In this document: positions 13,496-14,692 of the stretch, in pieces | How positions within the stretch are numbered: the stretch's first letter is position 1 | Layout: each line of letters begins with the position of its first letter | Assembly: GCA_900759385.1 (NCBI GenBank) | Contig: CAAEUZ010000016.1 | Location: 1 to 14,692, forward strand | Direction of reading: 5' to 3' | Source: an uncultured Oscillospiraceae bacterium | GTDB lineage: Bacteria; Bacillota; Clostridia; Oscillospirales; Oscillospiraceae | DNA: 14,692 nt | Notes under the pieces: generated by a model | The model's database searches: none | Told to the model about the DNA's origin: nothing | Seen by the model: the letters and a program-made list of their open reading frames with translations, nothing else | Position numbers and translations under genes: made by a program

Positions 13496-14623
13496 CTATC
13501 TCCCGCGGCAGAGGGCGGCTATCTCGCCGCAATAGTCAAGCAGCGGGTGCAGCTCGCCGCGGCGGTCCAGTTCCAGCAGCTCATCGGCTGTGGCCCATCT
13601 GGCACCGCAGACCTCCTCGCGCTGCAGCCGCAGCTGCGGCATCGGCTCCGGCGCGGGGAAGAGCCAGACGTCGTAGAAGTCGTCCTCCCTGCGCACGCTG
13701 CGTATGAGCCGCGCGTCCCCGGCGGCGAGCTCCAGCCCCAGCTCCTCGTGCAGCTCGCGCAGGATGCCGCTCAGGCTGTCCTCGCCGAAACGCACGCAGC
13801 CGCCGGTGCTCTCCCAGGCCAGCGGGAAGCTCTTGTCCGCCGTGCGCTGCGTCAGCAGCACGCGGCCCCGGGAATCCATCAGCCACCCGCTCGCGCAGAT
13901 GTGATATAGCCCCGCCGGGACGGGGTCTCCCCGGCGCATCATGAGCCCGGTGCCGCACCGGTTCTCGTCGTACAGCTCCCAGTGCTCTCCCTCCCCGGTC
14001 TCGCCTGTCCAGCTCCGCACGCAGACATCTGCCTCATCTTCAATACCCGGCGGCGAACAGGGGCTCAAAACGGCGACAGCGAGCATGCCGGCACTCCTGG
14101 CCGCCCTGACCGCGTCAAGCGTGTCGTCAAACACGGCGCAGGAGCCGATGTCCACGCCCAGCCTCCCGGCCGCCAGCAGAAACAGGTCCGGCTCCGCCTT
14201 GCCTTTTCCCGTCTCATCGGTGGAGCAGAGGGCGCCGAACATACCGGCTATGCCCAGGCGCTCCAGGCAGGGCCGGTACAGCCGCTCCGGCAGGCTGGTG
14301 GCCACCGCCAGGCGCACTCCCTGCGCGCTCAGCCGCTGCAGGTAATCCAGCGCTCCCGGCAGGAGGCGCACCCGGTTCGCGTACTCGTCGAGGGAGAGCG
14401 CGTTCCACTCCTCTATGAGCCGTTCCGGCCTCTCGTCCAGGCCGAAGCGGGCGATGGTGTAGTCCGCCGCCTCGGCAAAACTGCGCGAGCAGACCTCGGC
14501 CACGTAGTCCTCCGGGCAGCCGAGCCCGCGCTCCGACAGGCAGTGCGCCAGGATGCCGTCCCAAACCCCGGTGGAGTCCAGCAGGGTGCCGTCCAGGTCA
14601 AAAATTGCCGCTTCAAAACGCAT
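13496..14623 (-). CDS. Fusion of a HAD-family phosphatase and a Nudix hydrolase
   Basis: This 375-aa protein carries two hydrolase domains. The N-terminal HAD domain (about 1-205) has motif I FDLDGTLLD (D9, D11), motif II ATS (S110), a lysine near 142 (GKGKAEPD), and motif IV VFDD (D166-D167). It is of the beta-phosphoglucomutase-like phosphatase type. The C-terminal Nudix domain (about 213-370) starts with the WELYDEN...MRRGDPVPAGLYH block seen in many Clostridia Nudix proteins. It has a complete Nudix box from G275 to L297 (E281, R289-E290, E293-E294). The pair could remove a phosphate and clean up a nucleoside diphosphate-type compound, but the substrate cannot be read. GGAG lies eight bases before the ATG, and the gene has its own promoter. 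I see no terminator before the next gene. Confidence 0.92.
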   Translation of the reverse strand: MRFEAAIFDLDGTLLDSTGVWDGILAHCLSERGLGCPEDYVAEVCSRSFAEAADYTIARFGLDERPERLIEEWNALSLDEYANRVRLLPGALDYLQRLSAQGVRLAVATSLPERLYRPCLERLGIAGMFGALCSTDETGKGKAEPDLFLLAAGRLGVDIGSCAVFDDTLDAVRAARSAGMLAVAVLSPCSPPGIEDEADVCVRSWTGETGEGEHWELYDENRCGTGLMMRRGDPVPAGLYHICASGWLMDSRGRVLLTQRTADKSFPLAWESTGGCVRFGEDSLSGILRELHEELGLELAAGDARLIRSVRREDDFYDVWLFPAPEPMPQLRLQREEVCGARWATADELLELDRRGELHPLLDYCGEIAALCRGR

Positions 14624-14656
14624 ATGCTTCTCTCCGTCTCTGTAATATCATCAGGT

Positions 14657-14686
14657 ATAATACGGGAAAAATCTCTACAAAAACAA
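14657..14686 (-). promoter_or_regulatory. Promoter of the HAD-Nudix gene
   Basis: TTGTTT (14686-14681), an 18-bp spacer and TATTAT (14662-14657) lie on the minus strand, with an expected start near 14650. The surrounding AT-rich stretch contrasts with the GC-rich genes. Nothing else is recognised up to the window end. Confidence 0.6.
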
Positions 14687-14692
14687 AACCCC

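Overview
The window looks like a chromosomal piece of a fairly GC-rich Bacillota genome, possibly an Oscillospirales-type gut Clostridia. Support for this is strong AAGGAGG-type ribosome binding sites, a compact type I-C CRISPR-Cas operon, a Clostridia-style HAD-Nudix fusion and an oxidoreductase operon with a GntR/FCD regulator. No rRNA or other taxonomic marker is present, so the placement is inference. All protein-coding genes called lie on the minus strand.

Positions 1-8700 hold a complete type I-C CRISPR-Cas locus, transcribed right to left: cas3, cas5c, cas8c (with an internal cas11c start), cas7c, cas4, cas1, cas2, a leader of about 160 bp, and an array of six identical 33-nt repeats that continues past the left edge. 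The genes are tightly packed or overlapping and share one good sigma-A-type promoter (TTGACA-N17-TATACT) upstream of cas3.

The most interesting part is the apparently empty 280-bp gap between cas3 and the next operon (8419-8698). On the plus strand, divergent from cas3, it encodes a small crRNA-like RNA of about 100 nt. It has its own promoter, a degenerate CRISPR repeat (same GACGT start, an intact GGATAGAAAT handle and a sequence-divergent hairpin), a guide-like segment, and a rho-independent terminator. The guide segment matches a site in the cas3 5' leader, just downstream of the cas promoter, at 21 of 24 positions with a single one-base bulge. The bulge and two of the three mismatches fall at guide positions 6/7, 12 and 18, where type I Cascade flips bases out. 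This is the architecture of a CreR-type autoregulatory RNA: Cascade loaded with it should sit on the cas promoter region and repress the operon. A plain antisense effect on the cas3 leader is the main alternative.

Positions 8699-11477 are a two-gene redox operon: a phytoene-desaturase-family FAD oxidoreductase followed one base later by an FAD/NAD(P)H/2Fe-2S reductase that probably supplies its electrons. Next come a GntR/FCD regulator (11608-12324), a cytosolic serine beta-lactamase-like hydrolase (12400-13395) and a HAD phosphatase-Nudix fusion (13496-14623). Each of these three has its own recognisable promoter. The substrate of the redox operon cannot be read from the sequence.
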